This document shows positions 15,160-21,714 of a stretch of DNA of 27,165 nt, in pieces. Within the stretch, counting starts at the first letter, position 1. Each line of letters begins with the position of its first letter. The notes below the pieces were generated by a model, which was given only the letters and a program-made list of their open reading frames with translations, ran no database searches and had not been told where the DNA came from. Made by a program: the position numbers and the translations under genes. The stretch lies in IMG/VR virus record IMGVR_UViG_3300045950_000104, positions 1-27,165 of that record. One strand, written 5' to 3'. Origin of the DNA: a virus.

Positions 15160-16776
15160 TCACTCCATCAGGTAGTCGGCGAGCTGGCGGCTTTCGCGCT
15201 CGACACCAGCCGACTCGTACTCGATCGGCGCGGACTTGTTCAGGCTCGCGTAGTGCGCGAGCGCGAGCGCGATCGCCGCGTCGCCGTGCCGGAAAAGCTC
15301 CGGGTCCTTCAAGTCCGCGCGCTCGACCGCCGGCACCATCGGGATGCCGTCCACGTCATCGATCGCGCGCAGATCCTGCTCGACGTTGGCGTCGCGCGGC
15401 AGGTCGATCGTCGCGTCCTCGAAGGTCTGCACGAACTTCGGCATCCAGAGCTGGTACCAGGCGCGGTTGAGCACCACCTGGTGCACGCGGTTGGCGCCGA
15501 ACTTGTCCGCGGTGTACTCGGCGAGCACGGCGCCGGCGCCGGTGGCATCGATCGCGCCGCCGCGCCACTTGGGCAGCCCCGCGACGAGCGCCCACAGGAT
15601 GTGCTCCTGCTGCCGCGTGGGTACGTTCTGCAGCTCCACAAGGAACGGGACGATGCGCCGGAGCGTCGCGCCGATCGTCACGGGCGCGATCACGGAGAAG
15701 TTGCGATGCCGCGCGTAGTCCATGCCGAAGACGTGCTCGAGGTCCGCGGGCAGCCGCTCGAGCACGGGCGCCAGCTCGCGCGCAATCCAGTCCTTCGCCC
15801 AGTCGATCCGCTCGCGCTCGGGCAGCGCGGCGAAGTCATCATCCAGGGTGAGGCGCAACACCGGCCGCTCCTCGCGCATCGCGCGCTCGATCCACACGCC
15901 CGGGATGCACACGCCGCCGCCGTCGCGCGGCACGGCGTCCAGCTCCTCGCGCATCGCGGCCCGCCTCGGGCCGTAGGCGGCGCGGATGCCCTGGTACCAC
16001 GCGGCCTTCGCCTCCGGCCTCGGCGTCCAACCCTTCACGAGGCATACGCGCTCGTACAGGCCGTTCGCGACCGCGTCGTCGAAAGTGACGGTGAACACCC
16101 TGGCGTCGGCGCCGTAGAGGCCGTTTTCGATGTCGCGCACAAGCTGGTTGAAGGGGTTTTTCTTTCCGTTGTGGGTGGAGATCACCCGGATCGCGCCGCC
16201 CCAGATGAGGAGCGCGGTCGCCGCATCGAGCACGGCCTGGACGTCGAGGTGAAACGCCGCCTCGTCGATCACCACGATTCCCTGGAGCCCCCGGATGTTG
16301 GCCGGTCGCGAGGAAAGCGCCGCGGCCTGGAACCCCGAAGCGAAGCGGATGCGCCAGGCGGTGATGTGTTTTGAGTTGCCGCGCTCGTCCTGGTCCTCGA
16401 AGAGGTACTCCTCGATCGCGGAGACGCCCTGGCCCTGCGCCTGGGCGATCACGCGGGCGAGCCGCGCGCAGTAGCCGACGAACTCCAGCCCCTTCTCGCG
16501 CTTGTCGGCGACGTAGTAGACGTTGTCGCCGCCCGCGGCGCGGGCGGAGCCCGCGATGATGGTGTCGTCGAGCGCCTCGGCGAATGTGATGCCGGTGCGC
16601 CGGCCCTTCACGGCGACTTTCAGCCGCGCGCGGATCGCGACCCACTCGGCCTGGTGACGCATGAGCACGCCCTCGGCGAGCGGGTTGAAGTCCGCGCGGA
16701 TCTCGCGCACCGAGGGCGGCAGCTCCTCCCATTCAACGATGCGGACGGTGTCGGCGCGCGCGGGCAGGGCGTTCAC
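15160..16776 (-). CDS. Terminase large subunit (Mu gp28-like, 538 aa)
   Basis: The start is GTG 16776 (VNALPARADT), with GGAGG six bases upstream and a GTGA overlap with the preceding small gene; a longer frame exists but lacks support. The ATPase has a Walker A-like KGRRTGIT (57-64) and Walker B IVVIDEAAF (about 167-175) with the catalytic DE. The nuclease half shows the RNase H-like acidic positions in FGMDYARHRNFS, AIDATGAG and RHGDAAIALAL. The enzyme powers DNA packaging and cuts the packaged genome at headful length. The residue run LIWGGAIRVISTHNGKKNPF is also typical for terminase motors. Confidence 0.93.
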   Translation of the reverse strand: MNALPARADTVRIVEWEELPPSVREIRADFNPLAEGVLMRHQAEWVAIRARLKVAVKGRRTGITFAEALDDTIIAGSARAAGGDNVYYVADKREKGLEFVGYCARLARVIAQAQGQGVSAIEEYLFEDQDERGNSKHITAWRIRFASGFQAAALSSRPANIRGLQGIVVIDEAAFHLDVQAVLDAATALLIWGGAIRVISTHNGKKNPFNQLVRDIENGLYGADARVFTVTFDDAVANGLYERVCLVKGWTPRPEAKAAWYQGIRAAYGPRRAAMREELDAVPRDGGGVCIPGVWIERAMREERPVLRLTLDDDFAALPERERIDWAKDWIARELAPVLERLPADLEHVFGMDYARHRNFSVIAPVTIGATLRRIVPFLVELQNVPTRQQEHILWALVAGLPKWRGGAIDATGAGAVLAEYTADKFGANRVHQVVLNRAWYQLWMPKFVQTFEDATIDLPRDANVEQDLRAIDDVDGIPMVPAVERADLKDPELFRHGDAAIALALAHYASLNKSAPIEYESAGVERESRQLADYLME

Positions 16777-16907
16777 TCGCGGCCTCCAAACAGAAAGGCG
16801 AACCACGCACGCGCCGAGCGCCAGTACCACTCGAGCCACGCGCCGGCAAGCTCGGCGACGAGCTGCCGGCGGCGCCGTTCGGCGAGGCGGATGACCGTTG
16901 CGCTCAT
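16773..16907 (-). CDS. Tiny amphipathic protein before terminase (44 aa)
   Basis: ATG 16907 overlaps the previous gene's stop (ATGA), and its TGA overlaps the terminase GTG (GTGA), so it is embedded in a translational chain. The protein has an arginine-rich first half (MSATVIRLAERRRRQLVAEL) and an aromatic C-terminal helix (WLEWYWRSARAWFAFLFGG), suggesting membrane or protein contact. I do not recognise it. The exact fit between neighbours makes translation likely; the role is unknown. Confidence 0.65.
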   Translation of the reverse strand: MSATVIRLAERRRRQLVAELAGAWLEWYWRSARAWFAFLFGGRE

Positions 16908-17116
16908 GCGCGGTAGCCCCAGTCCTTGAGTTTCACGGAGTCGTGAAACCCGCACCCCATCGGGCACTCGACGCTCGGCGTCACGGTGCCGTCGGCGCCG
17001 ATCTCGTGATTGAGTTCCGCGTCGTACCCGCAGCCAGGGCAGGTGAGACGAGCCGAGCCGCCGCCACGCACTGGCCGCCAGGTCCCTTTACCTGTGCCTT
17101 TCGGGATCTCGATCAT
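16904..17116 (-). CDS. Small zinc-ribbon protein (70 aa)
   Basis: The protein carries two cysteine pairs, CPGCGY and CPMGCGFHDS, about 25 residues apart, a probable zinc ribbon. It begins MIEIPKGTGKGTWRPVRG. ATG 17116 overlaps the last base of the Acb2-like stop (TGATG), and the gene ends in an ATGA overlap with the next. Function unknown; zinc ribbons of this size in phages may bind nucleic acid or host proteins. The spacing of CxxC and CxxxC pairs is seen directly in the sequence. Confidence 0.77.
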   Translation of the reverse strand: MIEIPKGTGKGTWRPVRGGGSARLTCPGCGYDAELNHEIGADGTVTPSVECPMGCGFHDSVKLKDWGYRA

Positions 17117-17343
17117 CAGCAGAACCCCTGCGGCTTGGCGATGGCGCGGATGAGCGACATCATTCCCCTTTGCAGGTCCGTGCGCGCGATCGCGAGCCAG
17201 CGCTTGTCGATGCCGGGGTTCGCCTCCAGTAGATCGAGCAGCGCGCCCAGCTCGTTTCCGTTGCTCTTGATCTCGTTGATCAGTGCGATTTCGCCTTCCG
17301 ACAGGTCGCGGTAGCCGGCAATGAGGCGGTGCTGGTTCTCCAT
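17116..17343 (-). CDS. acb2: Anti-CBASS cyclic-oligonucleotide sponge, Acb2 family (75 aa)
   Basis: Starting at ATG 17343 with GGAGG seven bases upstream, the gene encodes 75 residues, MENQHRLIAGYRDLSEGEIALINEIK..., ending WLAIARTDLQRGMMSLIRAI. This pattern (HR.I.GYRDLS..EI.L.N.IK...G.ELG.L and D.RWL.I..T.LQ.G.M.L.RA.A.P) is what I know from Acb2/T4 Vs.4 proteins, small helical hexamers that bind cGAMP and cyclic trinucleotides and so block CBASS effectors. Y11 and K26, reported to contact the ligand in PaMx33 Acb2 (from memory), are at the same positions here. It sits between the gp27-like gene and terminase. Family assignment is confident; activity is inferred. Confidence 0.85.
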   Translation of the reverse strand: MENQHRLIAGYRDLSEGEIALINEIKSNGNELGALLDLLEANPGIDKRWLAIARTDLQRGMMSLIRAIAKPQGFC

Positions 17344-17359
17344 CGGTTTGCCTCCGGCG

Positions 17360-17899
17360 TTATTGCGCGATGCCGAGCACTTTCTTGCGCCAGAACTCGG
17401 CCTGCTCGGCGGACATCCCTTGCGCCTTCGCCAGCTCGCCCACGACGGCGGCCGCCTGCTCGGCCAGCTCTGCGCGGATCGCGCGGCGCGCCTCCGCGCC
17501 GATCTTAGTGCTCGAGGCGATGTCGCGCAGCGCGCGCGCAAGGAGCATTACTTCCTTGCCCTTCACGTCTTCTTGCTCGGCGAGGGACGACGAGACGCGG
17601 AAGGCGAGGCTCGTGAGCACCTGGCGCGTAAGCTGCGCGACGTCGCCCGTCTCGGGGAGCGCTTCCGCCCAGACCTTCGCCAGGTGCTGCGCCTGGCGGT
17701 AGTGCTCCATCTCCTCGCGCGCGCCCTTCACGTAACGGCCGACGGACGAGCGCGAGGCCTCGGCGCCCAGGGACCGAATGAGCGCGACGATCTCGTCGAT
17801 GGTGGCGCGGCCCTCGCGGATCGCCCGGTCGACGACCTCGCGCACGCGCGGGTCGAGCCGCGCGATCGTGCTCTGGCGGTTCGTCTTGGCGGCGCTCAC
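17360..17899 (-). CDS. Mu gp27-like protein (DUF3486, 179 aa)
   Basis: The start is GTG 17899, one base after the preceding stop. The N-terminal part RQSTIARLDPRVREVVDRAI, followed by IVALIRSLGAEASRSSVGRYV, is a helix-turn-helix-like region characteristic of DUF3486, the Mu gp27 family, which I take to be a small-terminase-like DNA-binding packaging partner. The C-terminal half is helical (EVMLLARALRDIASSTKIGAEARRAIR). Gene order gp25-gp26-gp27-terminase-portal is the same as in Mu, with only the Acb2-like and two tiny genes inserted. The small terminase role is inference. Confidence 0.88.
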   Translation of the reverse strand: MSAAKTNRQSTIARLDPRVREVVDRAIREGRATIDEIVALIRSLGAEASRSSVGRYVKGAREEMEHYRQAQHLAKVWAEALPETGDVAQLTRQVLTSLAFRVSSSLAEQEDVKGKEVMLLARALRDIASSTKIGAEARRAIRAELAEQAAAVVGELAKAQGMSAEQAEFWRKKVLGIAQ

Positions 17900-17900
17900 T

Positions 17901-18197
17901 TCATTCCCCCGGCCGCGGGCGCCGGACCCCGGGGTGTTGCGTGCGCCCCTGGGCGACGTCCAGGCCCCGGCCGGTGAGTCTCGGCACCTGAACGTCGGCC
18001 ACGGCGTCAAGTTCCACGAGACCAGCTTCCTCGAGCCAGGCGAGATCGGCGCGCAGCCGATCGCCGCTCACCGCGTGCCCGAGCCGCTCGAGCGCCTCTT
18101 GCAGCAGGTATTCGTGCGCCTTGTATTCGTTGGAATCGGAGAGCAGCCGCAGGATCGTGAGCCGGCGGTCTTCCTCGCGCAGTTTCGCGTAGCTCAT
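17901..18197 (-). CDS. Mu gp26-like winged-helix protein (98 aa)
   Basis: ATG 18197 overlaps the stop of the gp25-like gene by ATGA. The protein (MSYAKLREEDRRLTILRLLSD, then YLLQEALERLGHAVSGDRLRADLAWLEEAGLVEL) reads like a winged helix: helices, a recognition helix with GDRLRADLAWL, and a beta wing in DVQVPRLTGRGLDVAQG. This matches gp26-type proteins of Mu relatives, often annotated as ArsR-like. Whether it regulates transcription or helps packaging is unknown. Size and order match Mu. Confidence 0.8.
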   Translation of the reverse strand: MSYAKLREEDRRLTILRLLSDSNEYKAHEYLLQEALERLGHAVSGDRLRADLAWLEEAGLVELDAVADVQVPRLTGRGLDVAQGRTQHPGVRRPRPGE

Positions 18198-18499
18198 TTG
18201 CTCTGGTTGAGCAGGTACTCGCTGATCATGGAGAGCTGCTTCGAGATCTGCGTGAGTTCCCCGATCACCCGCTCGACGGCGGCGCGCGTTTCGTTCATCT
18301 CGGTCCAGAGCTTGGACAGATCGTCGTGATCGGGCATCTTGGTGACCCGCGCCTCGATCGCGGAGAGCCGCTCGGCGTGATCGGCGACCGCGGCCCGGGT
18401 CTCGTCGTTGCGCTGCGCGAGCCAGCTCCAGGCGCCGACCGCAGCGAGCAACACGAACTGCGCGACGTCGACCCAGACTTTCAGAGCGTCGTAATCCAT
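18194..18499 (-). CDS. Mu gp25-like protein (DUF2730, 101 aa)
   Basis: The protein has an N-terminal membrane segment (VWVDVAQFVLLAAVGAWSWLA, about 9-29) followed by a long coiled coil (AERLSAIEARVTK, LSKLWTEMNETRAAVERVIGELTQI). This one-anchor plus coiled-coil layout is that of DUF2730, Mu gp25. It could be anchored in the inner membrane with the coiled coil outside or inside. Because no separate spanin is visible in the lysis region, a link to lysis is conceivable, but that is speculation. It begins three bases after the zinc-finger gene's stop. Confidence 0.83.
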   Translation of the reverse strand: MDYDALKVWVDVAQFVLLAAVGAWSWLAQRNDETRAAVADHAERLSAIEARVTKMPDHDDLSKLWTEMNETRAAVERVIGELTQISKQLSMISEYLLNQSK

Positions 18500-18502
18500 C
18501 GT

Positions 18503-18718
18503 TTACCTCTTGTCGTTCACGCGTTCGGCCTCGGCCTGGCACTCGACGCAGCGCGTCGCGCTCGGCAGCGCGCGTCGGCGAGCGGCCGGGATCTCCTCGC
18601 CGCAGTCGGCACAAATCCCGGAACCTGGCTCCCCCAGCGCCGCGGCACGGGCCTGCGCACGCAGCCGGTCTGCGAGATAGGCCGCCTCGCGCTCCTGCGC
18701 ATGGTCCGCTTCGTCCAT
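18503..18718 (-). CDS. TraR/DksA-type zinc finger protein (71 aa)
   Basis: ATG 18718 overlaps the holin stop by one base (TGATG); an upstream GTG at 18721 is the alternative. The protein has a helical N-terminus (MDEADHAQEREAAYLADRL) and a C4 zinc finger CADC...CVEC with GICADCGEEIPAARRRALPSATRC, the DksA/TraR signature. Such small phage proteins can bind in the RNA polymerase secondary channel as F-plasmid TraR does and change host or phage promoter activity. Here the acidic N-terminal start resembles TraR. The role at late promoters is inferred. Confidence 0.87.
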   Translation of the reverse strand: MDEADHAQEREAAYLADRLRAQARAAALGEPGSGICADCGEEIPAARRRALPSATRCVECQAEAERVNDKR

Positions 18719-19131
18719 CACTTACCGGGCGCGCCCTTCCACGCCGCGACCGCCTTCTCCGTCGAGCGCCCGATCACGTAGCCGCCGACGCCGATGTTCA
18801 TCAGCGTCCAGAGATGATCCGGCAGCTCGAGCACCGGCGCCGTCCCGGCCCCGAAGAGCGCGTTCACGTAGGGCGCGAGCAGGTAGTTGTTCGCGACGAT
18901 CGCGACGATGGTGAGCATCAGCAGCGGCCGCCAGTTACGCTGCATCCAGGATTGCCCCTGGGCCTCGGCCAGGATGATGTTCACCGCGCCCTGGAGCTCG
19001 GCGTGCGACTGCTGGAGTACGGCGAGTGTGACCTCGGCCTTGAGCTTCTCGGCCTGGTCCTTGTCCGGCACCGCCTTGTCGATCACGCGGCCGATGAGGC
19101 TCGAGATCGCGGGAATGAGCACTTGCAGCAT
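18718..19131 (-). CDS. Holin candidate, 3TM family (137 aa)
   Basis: ATG 19131 is preceded by AAAGGAG at eight bases. The sequence starts MLQVLIPAISSLIGRVIDKAV, then a charged amphipathic stretch (DKDQAEKLKAEVTLAVLQQSHAEL), then WMQRNWRPLLMLTIVAIVANNYLL and HLWTLMNIGVGGYVIGRSTEKAV. This is the layout of phage three-transmembrane holins (PF11351-like), which collapse the membrane at a set time and release endolysin. It lies in the lysis cassette between the AlgH-like and TraR-like genes. It ends in GAPGK. Confidence 0.85.
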   Translation of the reverse strand: MLQVLIPAISSLIGRVIDKAVPDKDQAEKLKAEVTLAVLQQSHAELQGAVNIILAEAQGQSWMQRNWRPLLMLTIVAIVANNYLLAPYVNALFGAGTAPVLELPDHLWTLMNIGVGGYVIGRSTEKAVAAWKGAPGK

Positions 19132-19157
19132 CGTTCGTTCTCCTTTCAGAGGCGCAT

Positions 19158-19781
19158 TCAGCGCGCCCTCGCTTCGATCCGCCAGCGCGCGCCGCCCGGG
19201 CGCGCACCCGCGCGACGCATCACTTGGTCGTAGAGGCCGCTCGTGTCGGCGAGGAAAAGCTCCGCCGCGTCCACGCTCGCGAGCGCGAGCGAGCCGTTGC
19301 GGATCTGCTCGGCGAGCAGACCAGGAGCCCAGCCCACCAGGCCCATGTAGTAGCGCGCCTCGTTCGGCGTCGTCTCGATGATGCGGTCAATCGCGGCCTC
19401 GGTGCCGACGAGCCAGACGCCGGGCATCAGCTCGAGCGAGCCTTGCGCCGGCACCGGCGCGACGCGCGCGATCGCAAACAGTACGTCGCGCGAAGCGGCG
19501 CCGCCCCAGTACACCTGGTCGCGCACCTCGCGAGACGGCACGTGCTCCGGGAAGAGCATGGCGAGCCGGATCTGCATCGGGCGGTTGAGCACGACGCCGA
19601 CGTGCCCGCCGCGCGGCAGCGGCGCGACCACCATGACGGCGCGCTGATAGAGCCGGCCGTCGAGCTTCGGCGTGGCGGCAACGAACACCGCGCCCGCGTC
19701 GATATCGGGCGCGGCGGGCTGCTGAGCGATCGAGGGCACGATGACGAAAAGGAGCAGCGCGCAGGCGAAGGCGCGTCTCAT
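19158..19781 (-). CDS. Exported YqgE/AlgH-like (DUF179) protein in the lysis cassette (207 aa)
   Basis: ATG 19781 overlaps the DUF5675 stop (ATGA). An N-terminal signal peptide (MRRAFACALLLFVIVPSIAQ) leads into a DUF179-like domain: TPKLDGRLYQRAVMVVAPL, GGHVGVVLNRP (58-68), VYWGG (90-94), and YYMGLVGWAPGLLAEQIRNG (144-163), which is the conserved GWxPGxLxxE pattern. Bacterial YqgE/AlgH proteins are cytoplasmic and poorly understood; the exported version here is unusual. In this position phages normally carry endolysin, spanin or regulators, so a periplasmic lysis role is possible. The family match is by motif; the function is unknown. Confidence 0.8.
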   Translation of the reverse strand: MRRAFACALLLFVIVPSIAQQPAAPDIDAGAVFVAATPKLDGRLYQRAVMVVAPLPRGGHVGVVLNRPMQIRLAMLFPEHVPSREVRDQVYWGGAASRDVLFAIARVAPVPAQGSLELMPGVWLVGTEAAIDRIIETTPNEARYYMGLVGWAPGLLAEQIRNGSLALASVDAAELFLADTSGLYDQVMRRAGARPGGARWRIEARAR

Positions 19782-20212
19782 GAGGACCTCCGGGTGAACG
19801 CCTCGATGATGTCGAGGCGGAATTCGTCCACATGCCGCAGGAGCGAGAGGAACTCGTCGAACCCCTGCTGGCTCGCGGTAATGCCTGGCCTGCCGAGCAC
19901 AGGGTTGAAGGACTCGCCGACCAGGATGCAGCCGTGCGTATCGTCTTCGAGGTTGCCGCGGTGGAACAGGATCTCGGAGCGGCCGGGCACATCCATCACC
20001 TGGAAGGTGTCGCCAAAGCGCGGGCTGTCCTTGTAGCCGTAGTCCGGCGAGCGCCGGCAGCGCAGCGCGCGGTATGCGCCCGCCGGAATGCAGGACTCAC
20101 CACGCCGGTTATCGCGCCAGGGGCGCTCGAGCGTGACCGCGAACGGCGTGCCTCCGTGAATCAGCACGCCGTAGGTGGCGATTCCGTTGTTGGCGACTCG
20201 GACGAGGACCAT
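19778..20212 (-). CDS. DUF5675 protein, possible peptidoglycan-acting lysis enzyme (144 aa)
   Basis: This is the first gene behind the putative lysis promoter. The sequence GVLIHGGTPFAVTLERPWRDNRR, GESCIPAGAYRALRC, then VMDVPGRSEILFHRGNLEDDTHGCILVG matches DUF5675. The conserved H (FHRGN) and C (HGCILVG) recall the L,D-transpeptidase arrangement, which suggests a cell wall target; I know of no firm biochemical proof. It lacks a signal peptide and could be released by the holin. ATG 20212 has no clear ribosome site and lies close to the putative transcript start. It is coupled by ATGA to the AlgH-like gene. Confidence 0.8.
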   Translation of the reverse strand: MVLVRVANNGIATYGVLIHGGTPFAVTLERPWRDNRRGESCIPAGAYRALRCRRSPDYGYKDSPRFGDTFQVMDVPGRSEILFHRGNLEDDTHGCILVGESFNPVLGRPGITASQQGFDEFLSLLRHVDEFRLDIIEAFTRRSS

Positions 20213-20214
20213 CG

Positions 20215-20276
20215 CCCGGCGAGACTAGGCGCGCCTCGCGCCCAAGTCCGCAAACGCAGGTGCTAGAAAATGCGCT
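20215..20276 (-). promoter_or_regulatory. Putative late promoter block, lysis operon (Plys-like)
   Basis: The non-coding stretch between the Mor-like gene and the DUF5675 gene. Its core (20243-20276) shares 26 of 34 bases with 10579-10612, and the shared pattern continues as GGCGCG and CTAG blocks towards the start codon. The distance from core to start codon is 30 bases here and 29 at the other copy. TAGTCT (20227-20222) may be the -10 box. In Mu, late promoters require the activator C; here the Mor-like protein encoded directly upstream is the natural candidate. Confidence 0.68.
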
Positions 20277-20281
20277 GGCTT

Positions 20282-20605
20282 CTAGGCGTCCGGGGCGTCG
20301 CGCGCGGCCACGATGATGCGCTTCAGGGTCGAGAGCGAGATCCCGTACTCCCGGCACAGTTCGACGGCATTCAAGCCGTTGAACCTGGCGACGATCGCCT
20401 TGTTGCGCTCGATGAGCTGGGCCTGGCTCATCATCGGCACGTAGAGGTACTGCCCGCCCCAGTCGAGCCGCAGCTGCGCGACGCACGCATCGGCGACCTC
20501 GGCCGCGACGCCGGCGTCGATCCGGCGCTCGAGGAGCTGGGTCTCGACGATGCTGCGGAGCGATTCGAGCAGCTCGGGGTACTTGGGCCTGGATGGGGCG
20601 TTCAT
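20282..20605 (-). CDS. mor: Mor/C-family transcription activator (107 aa)
   Basis: Starting at ATG 20605, the protein has the Mor/C layout: an N-terminal helical dimerisation part (YPELLESLRSIVETQLLERR, ADACVAQLRLDWGGQYLYVP) and a helix-turn-helix (NKAIVARFNGLNAVELCREYG, then ISLSTLKRIIVAARD). The WGGQYLYVP motif is diagnostic of the family, which in Mu activates middle (Mor) and late (C) genes. Its place at the end of the early block and just before the lysis promoter argues that it switches on late transcription. Its start overlaps the stop of an 11-codon mini frame. Only one Mor/C protein is seen in this window. Confidence 0.9.
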   Translation of the reverse strand: MNAPSRPKYPELLESLRSIVETQLLERRIDAGVAAEVADACVAQLRLDWGGQYLYVPMMSQAQLIERNKAIVARFNGLNAVELCREYGISLSTLKRIIVAARDAPDA

Positions 20606-20637
20606 GGCATAGGCGGAACAACGTGATCGCAGGGCAT
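20602..20637 (-). CDS. Eleven-codon leader frame before mor
   Basis: ATG 20637 overlaps the upstream stop (TGATG), and the frame MPCDHVVPPMP ends in TGA that overlaps the mor ATG (ATGA). A ribosome ending the 43-codon gene could restart here and then again at mor. The peptide itself probably has no function; the arrangement may tune activator translation. It could also be chance. Confidence 0.35.
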   Translation of the reverse strand: MPCDHVVPPMP

Positions 20638-20768
20638 CAGCGCTCCTCTCGCCTCGTGGCGACGCCAAAGCCCACGACGAGGCCCGTGAGCACGTAGATA
20701 GCGGAGTTGATGTCCCAAGCGGCCAAGCCGATGAAATAAATGACGAAGAAGACAAGGAAGAGCTTCAT
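20637..20768 (-). CDS. Small single-span membrane protein (43 aa)
   Basis: A frame missed by size cut-offs: ATG 20768 overlaps the gemA stop by ATGA and TGA lies at 20637. The 43 residues begin MKLFLVFFVIYFIGLAAW and are largely hydrophobic (LFLVFFVIYFIGLAAW, AIYVLTGLVVGFGVA) ending RREER, so one or two membrane helices. Small membrane proteins next to gemA-like genes are common in Mu relatives. Role unknown. Tight coupling supports real expression. Confidence 0.72.
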   Translation of the reverse strand: MKLFLVFFVIYFIGLAAWDINSAIYVLTGLVVGFGVATRREER

Positions 20769-21262
20769 CGCGCTCTGCCTTCGCGACGGCGCCGGTCATA
20801 CTCCAACGCCGCGACCAGGCGTCGCAGCTGATCCGCCGTCGCCCACTCGAGCTGGTCCATGTGGAACATCCGCTTCGCCATCGCCCGGGCGTAGTTCCAG
20901 GGCCGCGCGGCGTCGGCGAGCAACGCCTCGAGCTTGTCCACGAGCGCCTGGCGATCGGCCGGCACCTGCGGCTTGCGGCCGTAGTCGCGCCCGGCTGCCG
21001 GGGCGCTGCGCCTGGGCCGCTTGAGGCCGCGTGCGCGCAAGAGCGCGTGCAGATGGTCGAGCACACGGTGCCGGCCGACGAAGTCGAGATGCCCGGCTGA
21101 TCTCTTGCCCTTACGCTCCGCGGCTGCGCCACCGACTGTGTAGAGCATCGAGTGGTACTCGCTGTCCGGGTTCTGGTCGCGCGTGTCCATGCCGAGCTGC
21201 GCGGCGAGGATGTGGATCGCGGCGAGCTCGCGGCGGCGGGTGTCTGGGGCGGCCATCACCAT
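20765..21262 (-). CDS. gemA: GemA-like (Mu gp16, DUF1018) protein (165 aa)
   Basis: The pattern RRRELAAIHILAAQLGMDTRD followed by SEYHSMLYTV, then HLDFVGRHRVLDHLHALL and the C-terminal YARAMAKRMFHMDQLEWATADQLRRLVAALE is the GemA/DUF1018 family. In Mu, GemA modulates host gene expression and DNA supercoiling, in concert with Mor; here gemA also lies just upstream of mor. Three possible starts lie close together (21262, 21259 and 21256). GGAGG lies four bases before the first and ten before the third, so the start is uncertain by two codons. It overlaps neighbours at both ends. Confidence 0.88.
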   Translation of the reverse strand: MVMAAPDTRRRELAAIHILAAQLGMDTRDQNPDSEYHSMLYTVGGAAAERKGKRSAGHLDFVGRHRVLDHLHALLRARGLKRPRRSAPAAGRDYGRKPQVPADRQALVDKLEALLADAARPWNYARAMAKRMFHMDQLEWATADQLRRLVAALEYDRRRREGRAR

Positions 21263-21714
21263 GCGTCCTCCATCGCCTCCTCGGGATCGATGTCGTCCGA
21301 CAGCGTGCCAGGGATGACGCGCAGCTCGTCAGCAGTCTCGAAGCACCAGATCGCGACATCGAGATCGCGACCGATGCCTGCGCACCAGCGGCAGCGCTTG
21401 GCGATGCGACCAGAGCAATGCCGGCACCGCTGCACGTAGCCCCACTCGATGCGACGCGAATCGCCGCCGCGCACGATGCGGAGGGGAAACAGTTCCCAGT
21501 CATGCTCCTCGAGCAGTTGGACCGGCACCTCCTCTGGCGGGGTCGGAGCCTGGCCCCAGGCACGCAGCCACGCGAGATCGAGCCTATCGAGCGCAGCGAG
21601 ATCGCCAGCATGCGCAGCGGCGAGGCTCTCCGGCGTGCCCGAAAGGCCCGCGAGCGGCTGAATGGGCGCGGCCTCGATCGACGGCACCTCGAGCGCGAAG
21701 GCCGGCCGTGTCAT
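21256..21714 (-). CDS. Phage protein with central zinc ribbon (152 aa)
   Basis: ATG 21714 overlaps the stop of the preceding 58-codon gene (ATGA). The protein is acidic at both ends and has CRHCSGRIAKRCRWC around residues 97-111, two CxxC pairs that likely bind zinc. The N-terminal part (LAWLRAWGQAPTPPEEVPVQLLEEHDWELFPL) looks globular. I know no function for it. It belongs to the coupled early block just before gemA. Confidence 0.77.
   Translation of the reverse strand: MTRPAFALEVPSIEAAPIQPLAGLSGTPESLAAAHAGDLAALDRLDLAWLRAWGQAPTPPEEVPVQLLEEHDWELFPLRIVRGGDSRRIEWGYVQRCRHCSGRIAKRCRWCAGIGRDLDVAIWCFETADELRVIPGTLSDDIDPEEAMEDAW

Noticed and set aside
15082-16374. Plus-strand open frame of 430 codons
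   Set aside because: Antisense to terminase, which has Walker motifs and nuclease residues in the minus frame.
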